Positions 1 through 12,596 of a stretch of DNA of 64,000 nucleotides are shown here, piece after piece. The DNA is from Romanomermis culicivorax. Its lineage: Eukaryota; Nematoda; Enoplea; Mermithida; Mermithidae. The stretch is from contig CAWUHX010000417.1 of the NCBI GenBank assembly GCA_963922205.1, positions 1 to 64,000 of the forward strand. Reading direction: 5' to 3'. The notes under the pieces are model-generated. The model saw only the letters and a program-made list of their open reading frames with translations. It searched no databases and was not told the DNA's origin. Position 1 is the first letter of the stretch, and each line of letters begins with the position of its first letter. The position numbers were made by a program, and so were the translations under genes.

Positions 1-559
1 TTCACTCATACCTCTTTCGGAGACCAGGCCAGGCAGCACATGCTGACCTTCCTTTACCTGACAGGTGTATTTTGTTGCGTCCAATTTTGTGCCAGTTTGA
101 AGTTAAAACAATCAAGTTTTTCTTGGATATTCGAAATTTCATGAATCTATTTTAAATTTCTTGAATTTAGAATTTTCGCCATTAAATATAACATTGCATT
201 GCGGTATTATAAGTCTGCTAGAATCCGTCCGTAGAACTTCACTTCAATTCGATTTAGAAGTCAATATCTTTAGACCCCACGGTTCTTCTTTGTTCTTTCA
301 ACCGGAAGTTTATAGCTGTTGTAATAACTAAGCAATGAAATGACTTAATTGTATTTTGCATCTGGACGTCAAAAATCTCAATTTTTAGCTCGTTAAAACA
401 TTCACGGACGCTTTCTTGCTCTAACGTACAAAATTTTTTTTGTAACGTCGAATAAGAATAGGGTTTTTTCACATATTCAGATTTTTTCACAAAATAAGGT
501 GCAATTTGACCATGTCAATAAGTTCAAGCACATTTCACAATTTACGTCAGTTTTAATTT
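1..559. other. 3' flank of carboxypeptidase gene, no gene seen
   Basis: AT-rich sequence beyond the carboxypeptidase stop codon. The only open frame (254-490, minus) has no recognisable domain, and no AATAAA was found close to the stop. I see nothing else here. Confidence 0.5.
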
Positions 560-3500
560 TCATCGTCTTTCTTTGGAAATTGTTCTGGCCACCACTTTGA
601 TGCCCGCCCAAGTTTCTTTACCCGTCGGGATGATTTGACTCTTGTCGACGATGAAGCCATTGTGGGCATTGTTTTGAGGTCGAAGTTCGAGCAAATAGCT
701 GTATTTAACTCCAGCTTTACCTTTGGCCCAATCGTATGATGCGCCCGAGGCTTCGTCTGGAATAAAAAATTGAAAAATTCAAATTACGATTCTTCAGATG
801 CACTTTTTTCATGAAAGCCAACAAAAATCTGTATTTCCGTTTGTATTTCTTCTTTCCTTTCTTTTTCTCTTGCTGTTTCCTTACTTTTTATCTTTTCCTT
901 GTTCTTTTTCCTTTACTTTTTTTTCCTCTTTTTCTTTCCTCTTTTTCGTTCCTTCCTTTTTTAATTTTACTTTTCCTTGTTCCTTTTTTAATTTTCTTCC
1001 CCTTGTTCTTTTTTCTTTTCCTTTTTCTTGCTTTTTCTTTTTCCTGCCTTGTTGGAAAAATCGTAAATATTTAAGATTTCGCCTCTACCATATAATAAAG
1101 GTTTTACAAGAATCAGAATTTATATGGCTATTCTACACTGTTGCCAAAAATGTGAAAATAGACAAATTTCGTAGCACATGTAAAAATATTAAAGTGAAAA
1201 ACGTAGCACACCCAGTGCATTTTTAATGCTGAATCAAAACGTCTAATCGTTACGGATACTGAAAAATCAATGCTTACACAATAAATCTGCGCCTGTGCCG
1301 ATTCTGTATTGTGTTCCATATAAATCTTTAATTGCCCGAATCGCTTCTTGACCAACTTTTTTCTAAAAGAGTAATGCTAATATGCGCTATTGATTGGTGT
1401 CATTATGATCTATCAAAAAATTGTAATTTAATATCGCTTGTCTCCATCTTATTATGCAATTGGTATTGTTGAAATTGCAAGATATAGTTTGTAAGCCCCT
1501 AAGTTGTCCAAGCTGCTGAAACAACCTAGATTGACGTACTCAACCTTTGCTGTTGTATTCAAAAAGACTTAAATAATTGATATTCATGACCCTGAAATAC
1601 CAATTTATGGAACTGTTGAACATCTAGAAGCTGAAAATCATGCGGAATTAAGTTGGAGTGAGTTATTGAAGACTCAATGGCAGTATTTGAGTTAGATGTC
1701 AGTTGCATAATTTTTTGAGGCAACCCGTTGCCATTGCTTGGGTTTTCAGTATCAGCTAGGTTTGGGTTTTCAGTATCAACTCGGGATCTTGCAATTGCCA
1801 TCAGCACGCTCCAACCAACTGAGAAACGGGAAAGGCGTTCTCTAAATATGTATAATTTGTAACGATTTCGAGTTTAGGTTGCTGCTGCGTCCCCTGTCAA
1901 CAAATTTTTGCTGAATTCGTATGGAAGTACCTTAATCAGTGGAAACATCGTGGCCTTGAGTGATGAATATATCAGGTGTGACACGACTTCTCAACATTTT
2001 CCTAAGCTAAGCTACCTATTGAACAGGATCTGGAAATTCTAGCTCAGTTGGATCAGATACGATAAGTCTAGCAGGTTCTTTATGAACTGTTTTCTGAACT
2101 CAAACATAGCATAACTATAGAATCGGAGACTCGTACTTCCTACACTCCATTATAAGTGTATACCAGTAAAGCGGTTGTCTGGTACCGGAATTGCACACCA
2201 TTGTGTTTGCTGTGATCATTAATGAATGGTTGGTAATAATTACTGATTCGAGTAGAAATTTTGTCCCCAAAAATCCACATATACACTAGACAGACCGTAG
2301 TTCAGAGAACTATCAGCAAGCCTAAGAGAAAATACGTTGAACCAAATTTACAGAGACGAAGTATAGCCAAATTGCTCCCCTAGATGGAATGTTCTCCTAC
2401 TCAATACATATTGTGCAAACATTTCAACTCACACTTTTAGAACTGCCAAAAAAGTTCAAAGAAGATAAGGTTGTTTTTTACACTAGACTTAGTGACGTCT
2501 TCTAAAATCTAAAAATTGAGGTTCTGGGAAAAGTGGTTATTTTTCCCTGTTTTAGCCTGAATGACTTTTATTTGGCGATGACATTCTTATTCAAATCAGA
2601 ACCTTCATGATGCAAAATCACCTACAATTGCTTGCAAATACAGCACAATTTTTTGCTAAAAAGTGGTGCAGAAAACACGGGTCCACCATTCTATAATTGT
2701 GGCCCAAAATCTTGAGTTAAAAATCGCCATACACGTGCCCAAGTCCAACGGAAACTCACGATATCAGTGACATCAACCGGGTAGGTATGCCTCTTGCTCC
2801 CAAACGGATAGAACCACATTTGGGCGTAGGTGTGCAAAGAAATCCACCCTTTGATGGAGTTGGATTTTTCGTCGGATTGTTTTTTCATAACGAAATTTCG
2901 TACGGCTTGAGTTTCGAGCTCACTAAAAGCCGACGAACCACCGTAAATATTTTGGCACGGGTCGTGACCAGTGCCGCTTTCTGCGAAAAGAGTATCAAAA
3001 ATTATGCGAGAAAAATGAGTGAAGAATGAAACCACTCACTTCCCCATGCAAAATCGTAATTCCTGTTCAGATCAACCTGATCGTTTAGAGATTGGATCAA
3101 AATTCGTACATAGATACCAAAAATCAAAATTTACTCACTCCCATACAACACATGCCCATGGACATTCTCTTTCTTGGGCATTCGTGACTATTTGGGGATC
3201 GATTTTTGCGCCATAGTCTGACCTAAACAGTTACAAATGTAAACACTGATCCAACCGTAAAGTAATTATTTATTCTCTACGCTTCGTTTTATTTTGAAAT
3301 GAAATTTTAGATCATTTTTCAACGTGCACTCTACAGAATGCTATTCGCTTTTTGGAGCTTTAACTATAAGCGTAGTTGGAAAATTTGTCTGATTTTCTTC
3401 AAAAAATTCAGCAGGCTTGAAAAAACTTTTCACGAATGAATTTGGGGGTTTATGAGCCTTAATAACTGTTAAAGTTAAAATGTAAAATCAAAGGAAGGAT

Positions 3501-6359
3501 ATCCGGCTCTCATCATACTTATAGGTAATCTTCAAAGATTTAATCTTTGCATGTCGGATTAAAATCTTTATAGCCGACGAAGATCCTTCGGCTAACTGTT
3601 TCATTGTGAGATTCCAGTACGGTCTTATGTCTTGAGCATTGGATTGCCATACAATCCTGCTGAGATCTTGTTGTGATGACTTGATGCGAGATAAATAAAA
3701 AATCTCCTGTCGAGATCTTGCATCATCATTCAGCGCTGCATTCAGATTTCTCGGGGTTAATTTTAGTTTCAAGCCGAACAAAAGACGATTGATTTTTGCT
3801 CAGTTGGTCATGATCTCTAGAATCAGGTCTCTGGAAAATCTTTGCGGGGACATTTGTCCATCTTTACACGTCTTCATTAATAAAATACTGGTATATTTCA
3901 TCAACCCCCTTTTCATCCTGCTATGCTCCCTATTGTTGTAATGTGATCTACTTTTGTTTTACATTGATCAATATATGATGCCATGTAATATGGTATACTG
4001 TAGCCAACAACGAAATGCATAACGTCTGGCGCAATATGACGTTTCATCTGCAATTTACGCTATTACAATCTACGTTAGGCACTACACATCAGACTTAATT
4101 TCATTTGATGTGGAATTCTTCCTGGGAAGTCTCAGTGGTGGTCACTAACAGAAATTCATTTCAATAACCTAACCAATTAGCAACAATTTTTTGACTAGCG
4201 TTCAGGTGTCGACGCAGTTTTGTCCAAATCAGCAGTTGACAAGCACGATGTTCTTTTATGATTTTGGCCTTTCCATGATCGCGAAGATTTAGCGTTTTTT
4301 ACAGTATACAGTTTTGCCCTCCTGGAAATGTGTATCAAATTAAACCTGCTTTTTTGGTAGTCGCTACGTCTTTAGGCTTCTGCAGTCTCTCCATATCAAT
4401 GTGATATCAACCAATAGCTGTAGAACCCTTTGAACCCATACGTTTTTTGAGTCAATCATGTTCCTACTCGGTTATACCATGATTTAACGATTTCTCAACG
4501 AACTGCTACAAATTCATGGGGCTTATTAATTCATACTGACCACTGCTTTTTATGTCATTTTTTCATGCAGTTTATAAAAAATAAAAAATATCAACAGTAT
4601 TCGGCGAACATGATGCAAGCTTACTGATTGGAAAATGCTTTACCTTCGATGAAAACTAAAGAAGGTTCTAGTGTGATTTACAATCGTTAATTTTGATCAT
4701 CATGTGCAAAAGTACTGTTCCAAACTAAATTTCCTTTTACTTTCAGTACGTTTTTATTAGAGCAAAAGAGCCACACTTCTGCTTTACATACAGTAAGGGA
4801 GCACAGTTAGGCTAACCGTTTTTCTAGACGACCATAGACATGAGTTTTAACTAATCTAAAAGGATATTGAGTCAAAATTATTCAATATTTAGCTGATTTT
4901 CACAGAATAAGATCCTCAAAATGAGGAATGTCTTACTGCTAAAAGCAGAAGTATTGTACCTTCTACAAAAATGTTCATGTCAGAATACCTGTTCTTGAGG
5001 GGAGATGGATTCATGGGGTTCTGACCCATTTCTGACGTCAACAGAATCCTGGCTGACGCCATCAGAATTTTTATTACGAAATGTAGATGTAAATTCTTTT
5101 CCAAGTAAATTTTGCAGCATAAAATAAATATGAAAAACATCTAAATGCGAACTTTAAAAGCATTGTGATCGATTTTGATTATCTTCTGAGCACTTTTCAA
5201 AAAGATTTGGGACTGACTTCCAAAATTTATATGCTCTACATGTATCGTCAAAATCCATAAACTTATAACTCACTCGTGCACTTTTCTCTGATCGTGAATA
5301 TTCGTAACCGTCTGGATTTACAACCGGTACTATGTAAAAGCACATCTTCCTCAAAAAATCCGTGATTTCGTCATCATTTTCGTGACCTTTGATGAGCTAA
5401 AATTTGATTTTTTCGATACAGTAAAATGTTCAAGTTGATCTGGTAAATGTCGAAATAATAGCTTTTACTGTTGATATGACGTACAAGGCTGTTGTTATAG
5501 AGAGCCATTCCCTGGCGTGAGTGCCGGCGTCGATCCATAAGCCAGGTTTCTCATCAGCAGAAGCATGACGTTGATCTGTGATCTGAAAGAATTGTAGCTA
5601 TGCAGATATGTCAAAACAATAAATATAATGGTTTGTGAAATCAGCTTTTTAACACCTCCTGAACTACACCTGAAGCATCATGATTGGTCGTTTTTCCGCA
5701 GTGTACCCAATGACTTCCGTTCGTGCAATATGCGGATAGGTTGATTGCAGCATTTTCATCGAAGCCATGATCTACAGATCAAAATCTTTTGTCACACATT
5801 ATCACTCTTCAGACTGATTTTTACTGACCTGATCATAGTCCATGTATCCCGAAAAATCGAAGATATTGAAAACGTTCCTTGATTTTGTTTGACCATCGGA
5901 AATGAAATCAGAAACACGCTTTGAGCCAAATGAATGATAGCCTTCTTTTTCCATTATGAGTCTTGAGACAAAAATCGCACATTATCAATAAAGGGAGAAA
6001 GTTCCTTAAAAATTCTGCATTACTTCTCGACGCTGTTAACTGCAATACTGTAATTCATCCCATGATGCTTGAGTAGCTTCTCGAAATCAAATTGATCCTT
6101 CTCAAATATCATAATATCAGCGAAATCTCCAATATGCCTGGCATTATGCCAAATGTCAACCTGCAGTTCAAAAACGTGCGCTCATCTCTCAAACTGGTAC
6201 TTCAATTCAACTAACTTTGTTAGTCGAATTGTTCTGCAAATTTTCCAACTTTTCCAATTCATCCAAATTTTGTATTAAAATAGAATAAACTTTGGTCGAA
6301 CAATCGATTAATGACCATTTTATAACTAGTAAAATAAAACAATTGATGCAGAAATACAT
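560..6359 (-). CDS. Procarboxypeptidase, M14A zinc metallocarboxypeptidase (11 exons)
   Basis: Secreted zinc exopeptidase precursor that would remove C-terminal residues from peptides; 458 aa as modelled. Exons on the minus strand, 5' to 3': 6359-6216, 6160-6024, 5961-5829, 5771-5670, 5582-5469, 5396-5274, 3222-3139, 3076-3040, 2980-2760, 1362-1278, 756-560. All junctions are GT-AG and all phases agree. Residues 1-21 look like a signal peptide (MYFCINCFILLVIKW); about 22-115 are the activation propeptide (VDIWHNARHIGDFADIM). Catalytic domain: zinc ligands H194 and E197 in HAREW, NPDGYEYS at 237-244, the arginine of WRKNR at 259, N283-R284 in VDLNRNYDF, third zinc ligand H341 in SLHTYAQMW, Tyr248-equivalent Y394 (codon split by the last intron), and Glu270-equivalent E417 in YLLELRP. 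The residue equivalent to position 255 is tyrosine (Y401), which suggests A-type, hydrophobic-tail specificity by inference. The start is the least certain part: a phase-1 acceptor (CCAAAG) inside exon 1 would allow another first exon. Confidence 0.93.
757..1277. repeat. Pyrimidine-rich tract in last carboxypeptidase intron
   Basis: The intron between exons 10 and 11 contains an almost pure C/T stretch at about 835-1055 built from TTTTCCTT-like words. Phe/Leu-rich open frames across it are low-complexity artefacts. Confidence 0.7.
1363..2759. other. Carboxypeptidase intron 9, no second gene recognised
   Basis: Between exons 9 and 10. The minus-strand open frame 1559-1807 has no recognisable motif and lies out of the spliced model. 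No repeat family found elsewhere in the window was recognised here. Confidence 0.5.
3223..5273. other. Carboxypeptidase intron 6 (2.05 kb) with a dispersed repeat
   Basis: Separates the NPDGYEYS exon from the WRKNR exon. It holds an unassigned minus-strand open frame at 3488-3781 (97 codons, no motif recognised). A segment at about 4140-4360 is clearly similar, in the same orientation, to about 20370-20580 in a receptor intron. Confidence 0.55.
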
Positions 6360-7560
6360 GAGTGAATATAAATAACTGGTCATACAGTTGAGCATAAAAT
6401 AACAAAAACCAAATCCTGCTGGATGGAAACAAGAACGATGATACGGAAAAATAGTGAGCATGCGGAACGTAATCCGTTTTCACATGGAATGCAAAAAATT
6501 ATTAATCGACTAAAATGATGGTTATGGAAATGAGTATTGTTATGGCGAATAACCATTCTTTTTATGCAGTTATCGTGTTGTAGCATAGAATCATCAGCTT
6601 CCATCAGCAGAATGGAAAATCTACATTAAATCCAACAAATTTTAATCAAACTCAGACCAGTCCTACCACTATGACAAATGGAAAGTCACGAATTCTTAAA
6701 TCACGACTTTGGATAGACATCAAAAACCTATCGAATGACTCACCAATTGCCGAATTTTGGAGAAAAAAGTTACTGGTTGGTTTGAAAGCGCAATATTTAG
6801 TTTATTTTTATGTTTTCTGCTCCTGATTGTCCGTTTCACCATGAGACATATTAATTACATTTTGATAAAAACTGAGGCACCGATGCCAGAAGAAATGTTA
6901 ATTACTCGTAGGTTGAAAATCGTTTAATCTCATTTGGTAATTTTTCTCAGCTTGAGCGAGCATCGGTACACTGACTGTCAAACTTTATCCAGATGAAGAT
7001 GATTGAGATGCACATTAAACATAATTATAATCATGATACCGATGCACATTCCTGCTGAAACATTTCCGGAATTGCAGGCAGTGAGCGAGAATTGCTTGAT
7101 TAGCATATAATTGCAGTTCAACTAAATTAGTGCTTCTAATTTTTAAACGTGGTCACAATCTGCTGGAGGCGAGCATTAAAGGGGTGGACCTTTTCTACTA
7201 TGATGTTTGTAAAATACTTTCATATCAGTTTTTTGGGCTGTAAAGAACTCCACTGCGACTTTCAAGAAAAGGGACTCAAGGCTTGAATAGCTTGAATAGA
7301 ATGACCTATATTCAATATGGTTTCTGAGCAATATTCATCATATATATTATGCCAAAAATTGATGGTAGATGAGCTGATATTACTTGAAGATCCACTGAGA
7401 GTGAGAATCTTCTGAAGGTCAGTCATAATCTGCATGACGTCATACATTCTACAAGGGTCAAACCTGCTAAAATGATGTATGATGATCATAGGGCTAGGGT
7501 TTATCACTAGAAGTACCTCGAATTCATTGCATGAACTACAATTTTTCGACTTTTGAATTT
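6360..7560. other. 5' flank of carboxypeptidase gene
   Basis: No confident coding exon. Short minus-strand frames at 6380-6604 and 6259-6483 have no family signature. A true first exon of the carboxypeptidase could lie here if the acceptor inside modelled exon 1 is used. No clear promoter could be picked out. Confidence 0.4.
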
Positions 7561-8329
7561 TGAATGAATGAATGAATGAATGAATGAATGAATGAATGAA
7601 TGAATGAATGAATGAATGAATGAATGAATGAATGAATGAATGAATGAATGAATGAATGAATGAATGAATGAATGAATGAATGAATGAATGAATGAATGAA
7701 TGAATGAATGAATGAATGAATGAATGAATGAATGAATGAATGAATGAATGAATGAATGAATGAATGAATGAATGAATGAATGAATGAATGAATGAATGAA
7801 TGAATGAATGAATGAATGAATGAATGAATGAATGAATGAATGAATGAATGAATGAATGAATGAATGAATGAATGAATGAATGAATGAATGAATGAATGAA
7901 TGAATGAATGAATGAATGAATGAATGAATGAATGAATGAATGAATGAATGAATGAATGAATGAATGAATGAATGAATGAATGAATGAATGAATGAATGAA
8001 TGAATGAATGAATGAATGAATGAATGAATGAATGAATGAATGAATGAATGAATGAATGAATGAATGAATGAATGAATGAATGAATGAATGAATGAATGAA
8101 TGAATGAATGAATGAATGAATGAATGAATGAATGAATGAATGAATGAATGAATGAATGAATGAATGAATGAATGAATGAATGAATGAATGAATGAATGAA
8201 TGAATGAATGAATGAATGAATGAATGAATGAATGAATGAATGAATGAATGAATGAATGAATGAATGAATGAATGAATGAATGAATGAATGAATGAATGAA
8301 TGAATGAATGAATGAATGAATGAATGAAT
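7561..8329 (-). repeat. Perfect TTCA/TGAA tetranucleotide microsatellite, 769 bp
   Basis: About 192 uninterrupted TGAA units on the plus strand (TTCA on the minus strand). It directly abuts the 3' end of the LINE fragment at 8330-8770, so on the minus strand it sits where a LINE tail would be. The long FIHS-repeat open frame through it is an artefact of a 4-bp unit read in three frames. Confidence 0.97.
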
Positions 8330-8775
8330 TTTGATGTTATTAGGCAAAATACATTGATTAAATATAGTTAAACAAACACAACGTTAAAGAAAATAGGAAA
8401 TGGAAATAAATTAAAGATTAGTAAATACGATATAACATCCAGAGCCTAAATGGGCAGTTATGCCTTGGTGATAAGCCCCCGACACAATTGTTTCAGATCG
8501 TAAAGTTCAAGTCGTTTCTTAAACAAATTCAAATTATTGCACAATTTAATTTCACTTGGTAGTTTGTTCCAATTAGAGCAAGCTTGGTTGGAAAACCAAT
8601 TTTTTCTGGTTTCAGTACGGGAATAGTTTATGTATAAGTCATTGTTTGTGTTGAACTTATTTAAACTGTACGAAAGTAATCCATTTTTTCCTATGAAAGG
8701 ATGTTAAATCTCTGCTGGAACTCCACTTCTTAAAGGTCAGTGAGTACTTCTCTTTTTGAAACTTGTTCATTTGTT
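8330..8775 (-). mobile_element. 5'-truncated non-LTR retrotransposon (LINE) 3' end
   Basis: On the minus strand this reads as the extreme C-terminus of a LINE reverse-transcriptase polyprotein: INYSRTETRKNWFSNQ, then ACSNWNKLPSEIKLCNN, then LNLFKKRLELYDLKQLC, ending at a stop at 8458-8460. The WNxLPxEI...FKxxL arrangement is typical of the tail of LINE ORF2 proteins. A further coding-like stretch (KEKYSLTFKKWSSSRDLTSF) lies upstream in another frame, so at least one frameshift has occurred and the element is dead. About 130 nt of 3' UTR follow, then the TTCA tail. No reverse-transcriptase core is present. Confidence 0.75.
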
Positions 8776-10180
8776 TATGAATCGCTGGTACATCGATTGA
8801 CAGTCATTGTTTACTAGAACGGGAAGACAATAGAGGTCAAAGGACATTGCACAACATCGTTTGCAGTTGAAGTTGAACAATGACCATTTTCGATAAAAAT
8901 TTACTGATGACAAGCGACGAAATAACGATAAATGGTGAACGAAACTGACAGAAAAGCGAAGCCATTGGACAATGAAAAACGCGGAAAGCACAATGATTAA
9001 ATAAACATATTTCCATCTTCTTAATGAGGTAAAATAGGAAAACGCGCTGCAAACTATTTTCTTTAGAAACAACATTGACGAAAGGAGAAAACAGGACGTG
9101 TTGAAAAGAAAATAGGACTACCACGTCATGTTACAGTAGGATAGAATCTGTGAAATCTTCATGATGCATGTACAACTTGCTCATTGGACAGGAGACCTAC
9201 GGGGGAAGTGGTTAGTGTGACCTTACTTAGGTTGTTGCGGGCTATCGAATGCTCCATAATGGTATCATTACATAACCACACTTGAGGAATATTGTTAATT
9301 TGATGTCAGTAACATTTTTGGTAATATGACGACTTATATATTTTTCAAATTGTACTCTGCCCCCCATAGCTCTGCCAAAAGTTACGTTACGAACGAAGAT
9401 TTTTGTGGAGTCTCAATAAGATCTATCGATTGAATTGTATTTGTTTGGTATAAAAAATTTTTCTTCAAGGTATTAGAAACTTTGCTTCAGGCGAAAAGTT
9501 TTTGCCATAAGATTCGAAAGATTATTAGACCTTAATCCCTTTTTCTAAAGTACTAATTAAAATCGTAATCCTTCGTTTTTGACAGTGCCATTTGGGCCAA
9601 TAATGCCAACCATTGCCTACAAAAACCCCGAAACATCTCCGATTTATCAAAAAGCATCGAAAGTTTTAGGTCACAAATTATGTACGGAATACTAAAAAAA
9701 TCAAATTTAAATGAAGTTGAAAACCTGAACAAAAACCATTGATTCCACAGAAATGGCAAAACCCAAGCCATTAAAATAACACTCTATCATGCAACGTGAA
9801 ATTTTACATTATTTTACGTTTCTTACTCTGATCATACTTTTAAGAGGATCAATCCAAAATTTTGGGAAAAAAGAGTCGAAAAAGGTTTTTTTTCGAGCAG
9901 GAGTGGCCTTAAGGGCATAACAGGATTTTCGGGTATCCCGTAAGTTGGGGGACCCTCCTCCCAATGCTCTACAACTACATGCCTTAAATTCTTTTTGCAC
10001 CAACCATTTTTCGTGGAAGAACGACCATTTTTGTTGGAAATTACTTGTTAAACAAAAACCCCAAAAAAACCTCGAGGTAGAATAGTAACCCCGACGAAAA
10101 CCCTGTGCCAGATCAAACCCCGAAAAAATCTCAAAGTCAAAAAAACCTAATTTCGGGGAAAACCCCAAAGTTGGCTACAC
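8776..10180. other. Intergenic, no gene recognised
   Basis: Several minus-strand open frames (8767-9124, 9553-9771, 9809-10168) lack motifs. The last coincides with a C/A-rich stretch around 10040-10170 in which CCCCGAAAA-like words recur, and is probably spurious. Confidence 0.5.
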
Positions 10181-10685
10181 GTGGGAGCCTGGTGTAGCAT
10201 TACCAGTCTGTTGGAAGGTTGTGAAGATGTTCAATGTGATGAAAGCAAAACTATTACAACAACGAATTTTTGTTAAGGATTGGCCATGAAAGTTGAGCGG
10301 TGGAAGATCCGCATTAAATATGATTGGTCGCGTATCATGTGCATTGAAATCTGACTGGTCATGTTCGCCGTAGCCGTAGAGTAGAGTATAAACTGACCTT
10401 TACCACGCCCGTAATGATGTCAATATCATTAAATTGGAAAAAATATTGTAAGCATCGCAAAAAACCACCAATTATATACCTCGTCCTTGCTCATTTTGCA
10501 ATAATTACTTAATTTTTTCCATAATCTTAACATTTTTCATATTTTGTCGTATCGACGATGAACGTTCGTTCTATAACTCTGCAATTATCTAAAAATGATC
10601 TGAATTTTTTTGTCAATTACCCCGGTTGCAGAAAACGGAGGAGCTCATTATCTACCGTCTCCAGCAGATTCAATTTAAATTAGAA
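10181..10685 (+). promoter_or_regulatory. Upstream region of receptor copy 1, conserved with copy 4
   Basis: Aligns with the region upstream of the receptor gene at 39527. Shared landmarks are TATAAACT (here 10389-10396; there 39190-39197) followed by ACGCCC, and the 16-base word AATGATGTCAATATCA at 10415-10430 (there 39265-39280). The word lies 271 and 262 bp before the respective start codons. It is likely a core promoter plus a shared cis element; this may equally be residual duplication identity. Confidence 0.5.
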
Positions 10686-11117
10686 ATGGTGCAGCCTCAG
10701 CTATTGCTGCCTGGACTATGCATTTTGATCAGTGGCCTGCTTTGTTTGATATGCCTTATTCTACCAGTGGTCACTCGAGTAGTTAAGAACGTCAGAACAG
10801 TTAACAATCGCAGGACTTTTCATAAGCTGTTGCTGTCGGTTCTTGTGGGCGATATTTTGAACATTTCGGTTCTTATGATATTAGACTCGCTGATGATTTG
10901 GGCATCTTTTTTGGTCGAAAATATTTGGCCGATCAAATGGATTACAATTTTCTGCATGGGGATCGGTTATTGGAGTATGGTGTTGGGTACGATAATGATT
11001 GCATGGAACAGGTTAGCATTCTAATATCTGAATTTTAAGTTGTCTGATTAGATATACTACGTTGTTCATAGATATCATAACTGTTGTAGTTAAAAGTCTT
11101 ACGACAATAGTGAGGTC

Positions 11118-11715
11118 AGGACCCTATTGCATCAACGTAGGAGTTTAGGAGTACACTTCTCGCTTGCATCAAACACTCCTAGGGTACTTCGTTGTCTAGG
11201 GTTCTGGAGTTCGAGGCGTTCAAGAGTTCAAAAGTAAACATGTTATTATACATGATTCTTTGATTCTTTGCAATGTTAAATTTAAAAAAATAACTCATGA
11301 TAGAAATTGTTGTTTGAAGAATCTACGTGTTGTAGCGTGCTTCATTGTCATTCAAAGTTCACTATTAGAAATCTACGAGGGATTAAAGCGAACCTTTCCG
11401 CGAACTGTGATGTCCTTATTATGTCTTTGCCAATCAAGTTTTGGAAGAATACATAAGAAAATTACAGCAAAATACGTTTGTGGAATTATTATGCGACTCA
11501 CGGAAAACTGCACACAAATTTTCGTTTACTACTGAACTCCTAGATTTTTGATGCGAGCCACTTTCTTCTAGGAGTAGGAAAACCGCTCAGCAATAAATTG
11601 GAGTTACTTCTAGAGTACTTATGGTCGCTTGCACTAAGGCTTTTACGCCTGAACAACTCTAGGGGCTCAGTAGTTTAGAAGTGTAGAAGAATCGGCTTGC
11701 ATGTAATAGGGTCCT
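11118..11715. mobile_element. MITE with inverted CTCCTAGG-type subterminal repeats
   Basis: Inverted ends AGGACCCTATTGCATCAACG (left) and, on the opposite strand, AGGACCCTATTACATGCAAG (right). Near each end are palindromic ACTCCTAGG-like words. It lies in intron 1 of receptor copy 1. The terminus resembles the GGGGCCG..T.CAC.AA ends of the Harbinger-like elements elsewhere in the window. It has no coding capacity. Confidence 0.65.
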
Positions 11716-12436
11716 GCATGAGTGGCCCATGAGGCAGCTGGGCGGGGCTTGGGCCGCGGGAAAAATTTAGTGGGCCAGTCCGTGCCTGTTGGTCTAGGGC
11801 CGTAAAAGCCCATGAAAGATAAGTGGATACATTAAAATTTTATTTGTGGTCAGATACATATTTTCTGTATGTCATGTTATTTGGTTACATTTTGATTCGC
11901 TTTGGTTATCTGCTCTGCATTACGCCCATGAAAAGACACTTAGCAGGTGCTTCCAATCTGAATTTTCATTTTCAGTGCAATCTTTTTCCTGAATTTTTCC
12001 CTTTTTCTATCCAAGGCAAGAAAGTGTCTGTCGATTTAAGGAAACATAAAATATTTAGAAATTATCATCATCTCAAATGTGCCATTGCACCTTGTCGTAT
12101 TTTTGTTTGGTCTTGAAATTTTCGGTAAATATTTCGTGTTCCACCGTAATACTTTATTTTTATCTTCGTGCTAACTTTTACTTTCGACTGGTAAATCTGT
12201 CGATCAAAATCAATCAAATCTGCAATTTACAGCTCATCATCAGAATCATTTGAAAAAATCAAGTAGAGGCAAAGTTTTGGTGATTCAGATGCATGCATGT
12301 TTCGGTTTGATGAGTCTTTCTAGGTCAATGATATTATTGATATGGACTAAGCATCGGGTGAGCGTCAATATCTAGAAGCTATACTGATATTCCCAAGAGA
12401 TATCATATTTAGATGCAAGAAATTGAGGTATTAATT

Positions 12437-12596
12437 TGTCTCATTCACGCCCATCTTATAGCGTTATGCACAAGTTGGATATTGGGGAGAACCGACGGGC
12501 TCGCGTACCTAGCTCTGCTGGGCACCTGAGCCTAAGAAATGAAAAACGTAAGCGCATAAGTGTGTATAACATTACAAGATGGGTGTGAACCAGACA
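12437..12596. mobile_element. Short 160-bp MITE
   Basis: Imperfect inverted ends: TGTCTCATTCACGCCCATCT on the left and, on the opposite strand, TGTCTGGTTCACACCCATCT on the right. It sits in intron 1 of receptor copy 1. Confidence 0.6.

Noticed and set aside
4916..5140. Exon MGQNPMNPSPLKNR between the NPDGYEYS and WRKNR exons of the carboxypeptidase
   Set aside because: Considered as an exon, but 3222-3139 supplies WRKNR directly in phase with both neighbours, so no exon is needed here.
7262..8347. 361-codon open frame rich in FIHS repeats
   Set aside because: It is the TTCA microsatellite read through; a 4-bp unit without stops is open in all frames of that strand.
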